Below, one piece after another: positions 1 through 9,130 of a stretch of DNA of 64,000 nucleotides. The position numbers were made by a program, and so were the translations under genes. The stretch spans positions 1 through 64,000 of the forward strand of contig JANXYX010000043.1 of the NCBI GenBank assembly GCA_025408425.1, read 5' to 3'. The first letter of the stretch is position 1. Each line of letters starts with the position of its first letter. The notes below the pieces were generated by a model that ran no database searches, had not been told where the DNA came from, and was given only the letters and a program-made list of their open reading frames with translations. This DNA comes from Granulicella sp. (GTDB lineage: Bacteria; Acidobacteriota; Terriglobia; Terriglobales; Acidobacteriaceae).

Positions 1-55
1 GCTTGAGGTGCTAGCGCCGCAAGGCATAGGGGTTCAAGTCCCCTCCTCCGCACCA
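1..55 (+). tRNA. tRNA-Leu(GAG), 3' part only
   Basis: The window opens inside a tRNA. Positions 1-14 give the 3' part of an anticodon arm with loop TTGAGGT, so the anticodon is GAG (5-7). A long variable arm follows (about 15-27), as in class II tRNAs, then a T arm with stem AGGGG/CCCCT around TTCAAGT (28-44), the acceptor 3' strand (45-51), discriminator A52 and an encoded CCA (53-55). The long variable arm and GAG anticodon indicate leucine. The 5' half lies outside the window. The gene reads toward secG, 55 bp away. Confidence 0.9.
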
Positions 56-110
56 ATCCAAATATTCCCGGTCTTCATCTCCGGAACCAAGAGGTCGCAA
101 AGCTCCCCTG

Positions 111-407
111 ATGGTCTATCTCGTTGTAATCCTCCACATCATCGTCTCGCTGTTCCTTATCGGCGTAGTGCTTCTCCAGCAAGGCAAATCTGCCGACCTC
201 GCCGGTGCCTTTGGCGGACAGGGTTCGCAGACAGCATTCGGCCCACGCGGCGCGGCCAATCTGCTCACCAAGCTCACCACCTACTCGGCCATCTGCTTCA
301 TGCTGACCTCCATCGGACTCACCATCCTTCTGGCCCGCTCGAACTCCGACCACTCCGTACTCTCCGGTGCCACCAAAACCACCCAGAGCACCCCAGTCAA
401 GAAATAA
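111..407 (+). CDS. secG: Preprotein translocase subunit SecG
   Basis: This 98-residue protein fits SecG, the small auxiliary subunit of the SecYEG translocon in the inner membrane. It has two hydrophobic segments (about residues 2-21 and 58-74) separated by the family's conserved cytoplasmic loop, containing LLQQGKSADLAGAFGG, with a polar C-terminal tail. Length and two-helix topology match the family. It begins with ATG 55 bp after tRNA-Leu; no strong Shine-Dalgarno is visible. A hairpin with a T-run follows the stop, so it is probably monocistronic or cotranscribed only with the tRNA. Confidence 0.93.
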   Translation: MVYLVVILHIIVSLFLIGVVLLQQGKSADLAGAFGGQGSQTAFGPRGAANLLTKLTTYSAICFMLTSIGLTILLARSNSDHSVLSGATKTTQSTPVKK

Positions 408-431
408 AGCGACAATTCTTCCGCTTCACCC

Positions 432-461
432 AGCGCAGGCCCAATCAGGCTTGCGCTTTTT
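432..461 (+). terminator. Intrinsic terminator after secG
   Basis: An inverted repeat (432-441 with 48-57 of the same hundred, AGCGCAGGCC against GGCTTGCGCT with one G-T pair) forms a roughly 10-bp stem with a 6-nt loop and is followed directly by TTTTTA. It lies 25 bp after the secG stop. Confidence 0.7.
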
Positions 462-501
462 ACTTGCCTCGTAATCTACCGAACCCCTCTAAAATAACTT
501 C

Positions 502-1128
502 ATGATCCACGAAATCCTCGTCGTTGGCCCACTCCGCTGCAACTGCTCGATCCTCGGTGACGAAACCTCTCGCGAAGCCATCGTCGTAGATCCCGGCGAC
601 GACATCTCTCGTATCGTAGCCACCCTTGCCCGACACCAACTCACCCTCAGCCAGATCATCGTCACTCATGCCCACATCGACCACATCGCTGGAGCCCAGC
701 AACTCAAACGACTCACCGGGGCCCCGATCCTCTACAACCAGCTCGACCTGCCCCTCGTCAAGATGATGGACATTCAGGCCGGCTGGCTCGGAATCGCTAC
801 CCCCGAGGTCGCCCCGCCCGATGCCAACCTCAGCGATAACCTCCCCATCAGCATCATCGGACTCAGCGGAACCATCCTTCATACCCCAGGACACACGGAA
901 GGCAGCTCCTGCCTCTATCTTCCCGACCACTCCCTCCTCATCGCCGGAGACACCCTCTTTGCCGGCTCTGTAGGCCGTACGGACCTCCCCGGAGGCAACA
1001 CGCGCAAGCTCCTCACCTCGATCCACAGCCGAATCCTCACCCTACCCGACGAAACCAGAGTCATCCCTGGACACGGACCCGAAACCTCAATCGGAATAGA
1101 GCGAGAACAAAATGAATTTCTACAATAG
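502..1128 (+). CDS. MBL-fold hydrolase, glyoxalase II-like
   Basis: A 208-residue metallo-beta-lactamase-fold protein of the glyoxalase II-like group. The binuclear metal motif is complete: H56-x-H58-x-D60-H61, then HTPGHTEG, AGDTLFAG and VIPGHGP, which supply the remaining His and Asp ligands. Family members hydrolyse thioesters such as S-lactoylglutathione or act on persulfides; the short length without the C-terminal glyoxalase II domain leaves the substrate open. No Shine-Dalgarno precedes the ATG, but TAAAAT (490-495) ends 6 nt before it, which suggests a leaderless transcript. The gene converges with the aminotransferase on the other strand. Confidence 0.88.
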   Translation: MIHEILVVGPLRCNCSILGDETSREAIVVDPGDDISRIVATLARHQLTLSQIIVTHAHIDHIAGAQQLKRLTGAPILYNQLDLPLVKMMDIQAGWLGIATPEVAPPDANLSDNLPISIIGLSGTILHTPGHTEGSSCLYLPDHSLLIAGDTLFAGSVGRTDLPGGNTRKLLTSIHSRILTLPDETRVIPGHGPETSIGIEREQNEFLQ

Positions 1129-1195
1129 CTTTAGAATCAATTATTTATAGACACAACCTCATCCAACACTATACGAGCATCACGTGATGTATTAA

Positions 1196-2368
1196 CTACT
1201 TCGGTTCGCCAGTCCATGTACTCAACAGGCCCGCTCCTGCAGCAAATTCCTCTGCCGATCCGATCAAGCTCACCACCACCCGTCCCTCCCCCGCAAGTCC
1301 ATAGAACGTCCCCGGATGCACCACCACCCCCCGCTCCAGCAGTAGCTCCATCTCAATAACCACCTCCCCAGCCCGCTGGGGCATCCGCAATACAGCACTC
1401 CATCCGGCATCCATCTGCAACGCCTCCAGCCCCCTTTCCTTTGCCACCGCTAGATTCCCCCGAACCCGCTCCAGAATCTGCACCTGAATCCCTCGTCGGC
1501 CCTCCAGCCAGAAAGGCAGAGCCACCTGTGCCGGTGCGTTCATCGACAAGAAGGTGTCTGCGATCACCTCCAGCCGACCCATCGCCGCTGTCTTCAACCC
1601 CTGCGGCCCAAACACCGCCGTCCACCCCACCTTCATCTGCGGAAGCCCTGCAATCTTGCTCATCCCACTCAGCACGAACGTCAGCACCGGATGCGGCCCC
1701 ACCGCAAAACTGGTCAGCTTCGTCCCGCATACCTCCACCGGATAATCCAGAAACACCTCATCCACAATCAGCGCCAGACCGTGCCGCGCACAAATCTCCT
1801 CCAGCCTCCTACGCTCCGCAGAGTGCGTGGCGTGCCCCGTAGGATTATTCGGATGAACCACCACAACCGCCTTCGTCCGTGGTCCGATCCTCCGCTCCAA
1901 CTCCGCAAAATCAATCCACCACCCGTAGTCGTAGAACAACGGATACGGCCTCAGCCGAACATCCTCCAGATCGGCTAGAAAATCGAACAGCGGATAACTC
2001 GGCTGCGCCACCAGCACCTCGTCCCCCGCATCGCAAAGCAGTCGAAACAGATATCCGTACCCTTCGCTGGTACTGGTCGTCAGAACGATCTCGTCCGGAT
2101 CAACTAATGCCCCATGGTCCGAGTAGTATTCCGCGACTCCCTCTCGAGCACTCCGCATCCCCCTCGGATCAGGGTCATACGTCAGCGCACGTATGTCACT
2201 CAAAGGCCGAAGAATCCCTTCCGCATCGTACTCAAACCCACACACCGTTGGGTTCGAAACCGTCAAATCATACAACCGTCGGCCCGACGCACGAGCCTCC
2301 CGGATCGCAGCCGCGAAGCTACTCTCCCCTATATCCCATCCCGTACGCTGCGAAAATCTTAGGCTCAC
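1196..2368 (-). CDS. PLP-dependent aminotransferase, class I/II
   Basis: A 390-residue fold-type I aminotransferase. Visible landmarks are the DLTVSNPT N-terminal segment, HPNNPTG for cofactor and substrate contacts, the IVDEVFLDY Asp/Tyr motif, and SGMSKIAGLPQMKVGW, where the Lys after Ser is the expected PLP Schiff-base residue. The family transfers amino groups between amino acids and 2-oxo acids; the exact substrate cannot be read from sequence. The start used is GTG (2366-2368). A GGAGG lies only 1 nt upstream, so the true start could be slightly further in. It is divergent from the HAD hydrolase, with only 38 bp between the starts, so the two promoters must be packed together. Confidence 0.88.
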   Translation of the reverse strand: MSLRFSQRTGWDIGESSFAAAIREARASGRRLYDLTVSNPTVCGFEYDAEGILRPLSDIRALTYDPDPRGMRSAREGVAEYYSDHGALVDPDEIVLTTSTSEGYGYLFRLLCDAGDEVLVAQPSYPLFDFLADLEDVRLRPYPLFYDYGWWIDFAELERRIGPRTKAVVVVHPNNPTGHATHSAERRRLEEICARHGLALIVDEVFLDYPVEVCGTKLTSFAVGPHPVLTFVLSGMSKIAGLPQMKVGWTAVFGPQGLKTAAMGRLEVIADTFLSMNAPAQVALPFWLEGRRGIQVQILERVRGNLAVAKERGLEALQMDAGWSAVLRMPQRAGEVVIEMELLLERGVVVHPGTFYGLAGEGRVVVSLIGSAEEFAAGAGLLSTWTGEPK

Positions 2369-2406
2369 ACCTCCATGCTAATCGTCGCCTGTAATATCGA
2401 CTCAAC

Positions 2407-3054
2407 ATGACTCCCGTTCAAGCAGTTCTCTTCGACTACGGAATGGTCCTCTCCGGGCCACCCCTCCCCGCAGCCTGGGCGCGCATGCGCAGCATCACCG
2501 GCCTCGACGAACCCACCCTCCACCGCGAGTATTGGGCATACCGCCACGACTACGACCGCGGCACCTTCAACGGCTTCACCTACTGGCAGCAGGTCGCCAG
2601 CGGCGGAGCGATCCGCCTCTCAGAAGCCCAGATCCACGACCTCCAGGCCGCCGACACCGATCTCTGGGGCGAAATCAACCTCCCCATGCTCACCTGGGTC
2701 CAGTCCCTCCAGCGCTCCGGCATGCGCACCGGCATCCTCTCCAACATCGGAGACGCCATGTCCGCCGGACTACTCGCCAAACATTCCTGGCTCAGTGCAT
2801 TCGACCACTGCACCTGGTCCCATACGCTCAAACTAGCCAAGCCGGAAGCCGCAATCTACCACCACGCCGCCCAGGGTCTCCAGACACCAACGCCAAATAT
2901 CCTCTTCATAGACGACCGCATTGAGAACATCGAAGCAGCCCACGCCGTCGGCATGCAGGCCATCCAGTATCTCGACCATCCAACCTTTGAGCAGCAGATG
3001 CAATCCCAGGGCCACGGCCATCTGCTCAACATCCCTAACCTCGCTGCCAAATAG
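2407..3054 (+). CDS. HAD superfamily hydrolase (subfamily IA-like)
   Basis: This 215-residue protein has the haloacid dehalogenase core. Motif I is FDYGMV, where the second Asp of the usual DxD is Gly, as in YihX-type members. Motif II is GILSNIG, the motif III Lys lies in LKLAKPEAAIYHHA, and motif IV is FIDDRIENIEAA. The helical cap sits between motifs I and II. Likely role is a cytosolic phosphatase of unknown substrate. TAATAT (2392-2397) lies 9 nt before the ATG and there is no Shine-Dalgarno. It is divergent from the aminotransferase gene. Confidence 0.85.
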   Translation: MTPVQAVLFDYGMVLSGPPLPAAWARMRSITGLDEPTLHREYWAYRHDYDRGTFNGFTYWQQVASGGAIRLSEAQIHDLQAADTDLWGEINLPMLTWVQSLQRSGMRTGILSNIGDAMSAGLLAKHSWLSAFDHCTWSHTLKLAKPEAAIYHHAAQGLQTPTPNILFIDDRIENIEAAHAVGMQAIQYLDHPTFEQQMQSQGHGHLLNIPNLAAK

Positions 3055-3199
3055 CAATCACGCTCTTCAATTCCAATTCCCAAATCGGAACTGTATAGTC
3101 TCTTTCGTCACCGTTTCTCATAACAAAACAACTTAACTCAAGCGTTTCCATGGATATTGAGGGCAGGCTGCAACCAGCGCACTAACCGCAGCCATCACC

Positions 3200-6100
3200 A
3201 TGAAGAAAAACTTTAAGAAGTCCAGCCTTTCTCCACGTCTGCTACTCGCCAGCCTGGTCGCACTATGCGGCCTCAGCTTCCCTCGACTCATCGCCCAAAA
3301 ACAGCAGCTTTTATTTGCCGGCCTGCGTTCCGTCGCCAGTCAGGGCCAGTTCAACGCCGTTCTGTCCGATCCAACAGGAAACATCTATCTCCTCCTCGAT
3401 CAAAAGGACGGCGTCCGACTCCTCAAGACCGACGCCACAGCCAGCTTGATCCTCGCTCAGACCCAGTTGGGCGCCCAGGGCGACATAGGCCTCGCTATGG
3501 CCTTCGATCCGACTGGAAACATCTACATCACTGGCTCATCCACCTCTGGCACCCTCATCGCCACAGCCTCCTCCGCCTTCCCCAGTCCAACAGGCTCATC
3601 AACCAACGCCTTCGTCGCCAAATTCGACTCCAGCCTCAACCCACTGTTCGTCACCTTCGCGGGATCTGGCCATATCGCCGTCAGCTCCATCGCCGCCACC
3701 TCCACGTCAGTCTTCATCACTGGCAGTATCTTCTCTTCATCCCTCCCCGTCACGCCCTCCGCTATCATCCAGACACCAGCCAGCGGCAGCTCTCAAAACG
3801 GCTTTGTAGAAAAGTTCAACTCCACCGGCACCACCCTCCTCTACGCCACCTATCTCAGCGGAGCCAGTGGCAATACCGCACCCACCGCCATCGCAGTTGA
3901 CCCCACCGACAACGCCTACATCACCGGTTCAACCGCCGCACCCGGCTTCCCCACCCTCGCCGCTGTCGTCCCTGAGATGATCCCATCCGCTCCCGGCTCG
4001 ACCTCCGGCTTCCTCACCAAACTCACCCCAAACGGCGACGGCCTCGTCTTCTCCACCTTCATCCCTGGCTCTGGCGTCTCCTCCATCGCCTACGACGCTA
4101 CTGCTCAAAACCTCCTCCTCTCCGGTTCCATTTCACTCGGCAGCTTCCCGATTTCCAGCGCCCCAATGCCGCTCGTCCCCACCACCTATCAGGTCCTCCT
4201 CCGAATCCCTGCCGACGGCAGCACCGTCCTCTCCTCAACCCTCATCGCACCGGGTACCCAGTCGTTCGCCATCCCAGCTCCGTCAGGCGCTGCTTGGATT
4301 ACGGGCTCCCTCACCACCCCGCTCTTCCCAGTCACTCCCCTCTCTACCATCGGCAATAGCTTTGCCGCCCACGTCACATCTCAAAGCGTCGTCGATCAAA
4401 CTGCCCGCTTCGGTGGTCTCCCCACTACCAACTCCACCTACGCCAGCGCCCTCGTTAACTTCACCTCGATCGCCTCCGACTCCACCAGCCAGCCAATCCT
4501 CGCCGGCAGCGTGACGCTTAGCGCCAGTTCCAGCCTCCTTGCCACAGAAACCTACGACCTGCCCCTCTTCAACGCCCCTACGACAGCCCTACCCTCCATC
4601 CTCCGCAGCGCCACTCTCGCGCCCGGAAGCTGCAACGGAAGCATCTGTCCCGGCTCAGCAGCCTACCTCGCTAAGCTCAACACGACAGTGGGCGCTCCCT
4701 CCCTCGCACTTTCATTTGATGACACCCCTAACCTCACCCTCCGAAATCTAGGCTCCGCACCAGCCAGCGGCCTCCAGATCACTACCACCAACTTCAACCT
4801 CACCACCAACTGCCTCAACACCTTCGCCTCAGGTGGCGAGTGCAGCATCGCCCTCAGCGGCGGCGGCCCCGGCACTATCACCCTTCAAGCAAACAATGCC
4901 GCTACTCAAACAATTACTCTCCCTACGATCACCGCCCCACCTACCCCCGTCGTCTTCTCCCCCAAAGAGCTCGACTTCGGCATACAAACATCGACGAGTA
5001 AGCCCACCACCCGCACTGTCACCATCTCCAATCTCAGCCAGCTTCCGCAAACCTTCACCTCTACTCTCAACAACACTAGCCGTAGCCTTCCCTACACGCT
5101 CTCTGAGCACTCCAGCGACTGTCCCATCGCCGGGCCGGCCTCCACCAAGCTTCTCGCCCCCGGCGGCACCTGCCACATAGCCCTCTCCCTGGCAGCCTCC
5201 AGCGCCACCGCCAACGACGGCTTCCTCCAGGCTCAGTGGTCCATCGGCTCCCGCAGCGTCCTCCTCACCGGCTATACCCAGGCCGCCGCCCTCAGCATCT
5301 CCACTCCGCAGATTGACTTTGGCACTCAGTATCCCGGAGGCCTCCGTCTACCACGCTATCTCTACCTCTCCAACCACTCCGACACCCCCATTCCTCACAC
5401 TCCCGTCAACCTCGTAGCAACCTCGCCCTTCACCATTGCCGACCGCTGCCCCACCACCCTCATCCCCCAATCCGTCTGCCAACTCCAGCTTGACTATCAG
5501 TCAAACCACCCTCCATCCTTCGACGCCACCACTCTCAATCTCGACCAGGGTCTCTCTGTCCTGATAACCGGTCGCACCCTTCCCCGGCCCGGCGTCAACG
5601 GATCCGCCGCCAATCCCAACCTCTCCGTCACCCCCACCTCCATCAACTTCCCCAACGCCGTCGTTGTCACCGCTACCTCCAGCACCACCCAGACCGTCAC
5701 CATCGGCAACACCGGGATCCAACCATTCACCCTCGCGCTTAACCTCACCGGCGACTTCACCGACACCACCAACTGCCCATCTTCCCTCCCCGGCGGCAGC
5801 ACCTGCACAGCCATCCTCACCTTCGCCCCTTCGCAACCCGGCACTCGCCAGGGCCTCCTTGCCATCACAGCCGGTAATAACACCACACCCGTCTTCGTCA
5901 CCCTGGCCGGAACCGGAACTCCCATCCTCGCCGTCAGCAACGGAACGATCGACTTCGGCAACGTCATCGTCGGCCAACCTTCTGTCCAGTGGTACAAGAT
6001 CTCCCAGCCGTTCAGTTCCTTCACCGCCACTACTACCAGCGACTTCACCGCCATCCTCGTAGAAGACATCGGCTACGGACACGGCCAGCCACCTTCCTCC

Positions 6101-9100
6101 GCTTTCTCCTCCTACTCTGCCGGCCCGTGCACCAACTGCTGGCTCGGCATCCAGTTCAAACCCTCCGCCGTCGGCCTTCAGGCCGCAACGCTCAACCTCT
6201 CGTCCAGCACCGCAGGTATCCCATCCACCCTCACCCTTATCGGCACGGGCCTCCCCCTCACCGGTATCATCCTCACTCCCGTCAGCCAGGACTTCGGTTC
6301 CATCCCCATCAGCAGCACCAGCACCACCACCCTCTTCACCCTCACCAACCTCACCTCGAACAGCGCCCCCATCACCCTCAACGCACCTTCAACCACCGGA
6401 GACTTCGCCCTCAACACCGCCCCTACTGGCGGCGCGCCCTGCACCGGAACTCTCAGCAACACGGCCTCCTGCTTCCTCCAGATAGCCTTTACCCCCACGA
6501 CCTCCGGTCTACGCACCGGCAGCCTGGCCCTCCAGACCTCCGCCGGTACCGCTACCGCCTCACTTACCGGCTACGGATCGCCCGACCTTGGTCTCGCACT
6601 CAACCCCACCTCTCTCGTCTTCCACAACGTTCCCGGGCCTGCCGCCACTCAGCAAACCATCACCCTCACCAATACCGGCACATCCCCGCTCCAAATAGAT
6701 ACTCCTACCGTTACAATCTCTAACTTCCAAGCCACCACCACTTGCTCCACACTTGCACCCGCTGCCACTTGCACGATCTCCGTACGCTTCACACCATCCA
6801 CCGCCAACGTCGCCGACATCCTCCAGATCCCAGTCACTTCTACTATCGGTGGCAGTCCCACCCTCACCTCATACGCAGTACCACTCAGCGGCTCCTACAC
6901 CACGGAAGACAGCGGCCTCCAGATCATCCCCAACGAGTCCAACTTTGGTCCCACTTCCACCAGCACTCTCGGCCTCACCCGCCAGTTCACCATCAACAAC
7001 CTCACAGCTAAATCTCTTTATCTCAGCATCGCTCTACCCCGCCAGTTCGTTCTCAGCGGTCCGCCGTGCGCAGGCATGGCTCCCAATGCCAGTTGCAGCT
7101 TCAGCGTCACCTTCCTCCCCCTCACCAACGGCGATATCACCGGAACCCTCTTTGCTCAGGCCAACCCCACCGACGGAAGCCCCACCCTCAACGCCTTAGG
7201 CTACGTCGAAGGCTACGGCCTCGGTGCCAATACCCTCGCCATCACCGGCAATCTCTTCCCCGGCACTCTGCTCAATTTTGGCCAGGTCAGCTCCGGTCAA
7301 TCCGCCTCACAAACCCTCACCCTCACCAACAGAGGCGGCTCCACCTCCTCACCGGCAATCACCATCCGGCGCATCACCTCTGAGTGGCCATTCCTCTCCA
7401 CCTCAACCTGCGGCCAGACTCTCGCTCTCAACCAATCCTGCACTGTCACCGTCACCTATACCCCCCTCAATCAGGCAGCCAGCGGCACAGCCTCACCCCA
7501 GGCCAACACCGACGCTGGCACTCTCATCATCGAAAGCGACGCACTCACTAGCCCCGACATCATTGACCTCGCAGGCTCTGCCGCACCTATCCTCATTGCC
7601 TCCCCCAGCAACACCGCGCCGATAATCTCCTTCACCGCCTCGCAAAGCTCCCTCACCTTTGCCACCACGCTCGTTGGAAACGTCTCTGCCACTCAAACCG
7701 TCACCCTGGCAAACACCGGAACCACCGCGCTCCACATCTCCAACCTCCAGAACACCTCCGATTTCACATCCTCCAGCGCCTGCAACACCATCCTCCCCGC
7801 AGCCAGTTGCAACATCATCATCGCCTTCACTCCCAAATCCTCCGGAACACGCATCAGCGCTCTTGAGATCTCCTCCGACGCCAGCACTTCGCTTGACTTC
7901 ATCAGCCTGATCGGCGCAGCCAACCCATCCTTCCTCGCACTCGCCCCAGCTGCACTGGACTTCGGCACCGTCCTCGTCGGTCACACCGCACTCTTGCCAT
8001 TCCAGGTCACCAACACCGGAACCACTCCCGTCACCTTCAACGCCATCACCGCTACTGGCGACTACTCCGCCACTGGCACTTGCCTCAGCGCACCGCTTCC
8101 CGCCACCTCCAGTTGCACCGTCCAGATCGCCTTCACTCCCACGCTGTCCGGAACACGATCCGGCACCCTATCCCTTGCCAGCTCAACCTCCGCCTTGCCC
8201 CTCACTGCTGGCCTCACTGGAATCGGAGCCCAATCCCACCTTCTGATCACTCCCTCCAGCCTCAACTTCGGCAGCATCACCGTCGGCGCATCCGCAAATC
8301 TCTCCCTCACCCTAACCAACACAGGTAATGCCCCAGTCGTTGGAATAGGAATTGGTCTACCTCCTGCCACCGGAGACTTCGCCATCACCACGCCCTGCGC
8401 CGTCGTTACCCTGGCCCCGGGCACAAGTTGTTCCGTCGGCATCACATTCACCCCGACCGCCACCGGAGCACTCAGCAACTTCCTCACCATCACCAGTTCC
8501 GCCTCCACGTCACCCGACATCGTCCCTCTCACCGGAGCCGGCCTTCCCAACGGAAACTTCAGCCTCACCGTCAACGGTGCCCCAACCTCCACAGTCACTG
8601 TTCTCAGCGGTCACCCCGCCACCTACACCCTTACTCTCACACCCCAAAACAACTTCGCCGGAACGGTCGTACTCAACTGCAGCCCCATCACTCCAGCCCC
8701 GTTCGCCTCCTGCTCGCTGCTCCCCTCCAGCATCACTCTGGCCGGAGCCAGCCAAAACGCCCTCGCCACCATCAACACCATCACCTCCACCACTCTTGGC
8801 GCACAGCAAGACACAGGAGCAGGCAGACTTAGCAGATCCCTCCTCTGCCTGCTCACACCTACACTGTTCTTCTTTTGGAGAGGCCGCACCCGCCTCAGTT
8901 CTCGTCCATGGAGCTACAACAATCATCGTCCAGCCACCTTTTGGACGATCACCTTTGCCACCGCAGCCCTCGCCACCCTGCTCACCGCAACCGGTTGCGG
9001 CAGCGGCGGAGACCCCAGCCTCCGTTACGCCCCACCCGGAACCTACCAGTATCAAGTCACCGCCAACTCCACCAGCGGAGTCCAGATCACCCAGTCTGTC

Positions 9101-9130
9101 ATCCTCAATCTAACCATCACCTCCCGTTAG
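3200..9130 (+). CDS. Giant secreted protein with SBBP and ASH-type repeats
   Basis: A 1976-residue exported protein. The N-terminus is a lysine-rich signal peptide (about 1-32). Residues 40-480 contain SBBP-like beta-propeller repeats, recognisable by DPTGNIYITGS and FVAKFDSS. From about residue 590 to 1790 there are roughly ten Ig-like ASH/choice-of-anchor-D modules, each starting near LDFG or INFP and ending near CT..FTP..G.R.G.L. An Ig-like domain (about 1790-1870) follows. The C-terminus has two hydrophobic segments (about 1879-1893 and 1914-1932), a lipobox-like TATGC ending at Cys1933, and 43 more residues. Such proteins are common and poorly characterised in Acidobacteriota; surface adhesion or matrix roles are inference. 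A TATAGT box lies near 3096. Its TAG overlaps the convergent ribBA stop. Confidence 0.85.
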   Translation: MKKNFKKSSLSPRLLLASLVALCGLSFPRLIAQKQQLLFAGLRSVASQGQFNAVLSDPTGNIYLLLDQKDGVRLLKTDATASLILAQTQLGAQGDIGLAMAFDPTGNIYITGSSTSGTLIATASSAFPSPTGSSTNAFVAKFDSSLNPLFVTFAGSGHIAVSSIAATSTSVFITGSIFSSSLPVTPSAIIQTPASGSSQNGFVEKFNSTGTTLLYATYLSGASGNTAPTAIAVDPTDNAYITGSTAAPGFPTLAAVVPEMIPSAPGSTSGFLTKLTPNGDGLVFSTFIPGSGVSSIAYDATAQNLLLSGSISLGSFPISSAPMPLVPTTYQVLLRIPADGSTVLSSTLIAPGTQSFAIPAPSGAAWITGSLTTPLFPVTPLSTIGNSFAAHVTSQSVVDQTARFGGLPTTNSTYASALVNFTSIASDSTSQPILAGSVTLSASSSLLATETYDLPLFNAPTTALPSILRSATLAPGSCNGSICPGSAAYLAKLNTTVGAPSLALSFDDTPNLTLRNLGSAPASGLQITTTNFNLTTNCLNTFASGGECSIALSGGGPGTITLQANNAATQTITLPTITAPPTPVVFSPKELDFGIQTSTSKPTTRTVTISNLSQLPQTFTSTLNNTSRSLPYTLSEHSSDCPIAGPASTKLLAPGGTCHIALSLAASSATANDGFLQAQWSIGSRSVLLTGYTQAAALSISTPQIDFGTQYPGGLRLPRYLYLSNHSDTPIPHTPVNLVATSPFTIADRCPTTLIPQSVCQLQLDYQSNHPPSFDATTLNLDQGLSVLITGRTLPRPGVNGSAANPNLSVTPTSINFPNAVVVTATSSTTQTVTIGNTGIQPFTLALNLTGDFTDTTNCPSSLPGGSTCTAILTFAPSQPGTRQGLLAITAGNNTTPVFVTLAGTGTPILAVSNGTIDFGNVIVGQPSVQWYKISQPFSSFTATTTSDFTAILVEDIGYGHGQPPSSAFSSYSAGPCTNCWLGIQFKPSAVGLQAATLNLSSSTAGIPSTLTLIGTGLPLTGIILTPVSQDFGSIPISSTSTTTLFTLTNLTSNSAPITLNAPSTTGDFALNTAPTGGAPCTGTLSNTASCFLQIAFTPTTSGLRTGSLALQTSAGTATASLTGYGSPDLGLALNPTSLVFHNVPGPAATQQTITLTNTGTSPLQIDTPTVTISNFQATTTCSTLAPAATCTISVRFTPSTANVADILQIPVTSTIGGSPTLTSYAVPLSGSYTTEDSGLQIIPNESNFGPTSTSTLGLTRQFTINNLTAKSLYLSIALPRQFVLSGPPCAGMAPNASCSFSVTFLPLTNGDITGTLFAQANPTDGSPTLNALGYVEGYGLGANTLAITGNLFPGTLLNFGQVSSGQSASQTLTLTNRGGSTSSPAITIRRITSEWPFLSTSTCGQTLALNQSCTVTVTYTPLNQAASGTASPQANTDAGTLIIESDALTSPDIIDLAGSAAPILIASPSNTAPIISFTASQSSLTFATTLVGNVSATQTVTLANTGTTALHISNLQNTSDFTSSSACNTILPAASCNIIIAFTPKSSGTRISALEISSDASTSLDFISLIGAANPSFLALAPAALDFGTVLVGHTALLPFQVTNTGTTPVTFNAITATGDYSATGTCLSAPLPATSSCTVQIAFTPTLSGTRSGTLSLASSTSALPLTAGLTGIGAQSHLLITPSSLNFGSITVGASANLSLTLTNTGNAPVVGIGIGLPPATGDFAITTPCAVVTLAPGTSCSVGITFTPTATGALSNFLTITSSASTSPDIVPLTGAGLPNGNFSLTVNGAPTSTVTVLSGHPATYTLTLTPQNNFAGTVVLNCSPITPAPFASCSLLPSSITLAGASQNALATINTITSTTLGAQQDTGAGRLSRSLLCLLTPTLFFFWRGRTRLSSRPWSYNNHRPATFWTITFATAALATLLTATGCGSGGDPSLRYAPPGTYQYQVTANSTSGVQITQSVILNLTITSR

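Noticed and set aside
5497..6082. Long minus-strand open frames of 190 and 193 codons
   Set aside because: They lie antisense within the 1976-codon ASH-repeat gene, have no recognisable motifs, and arise from C-ending codons on the opposite strand.
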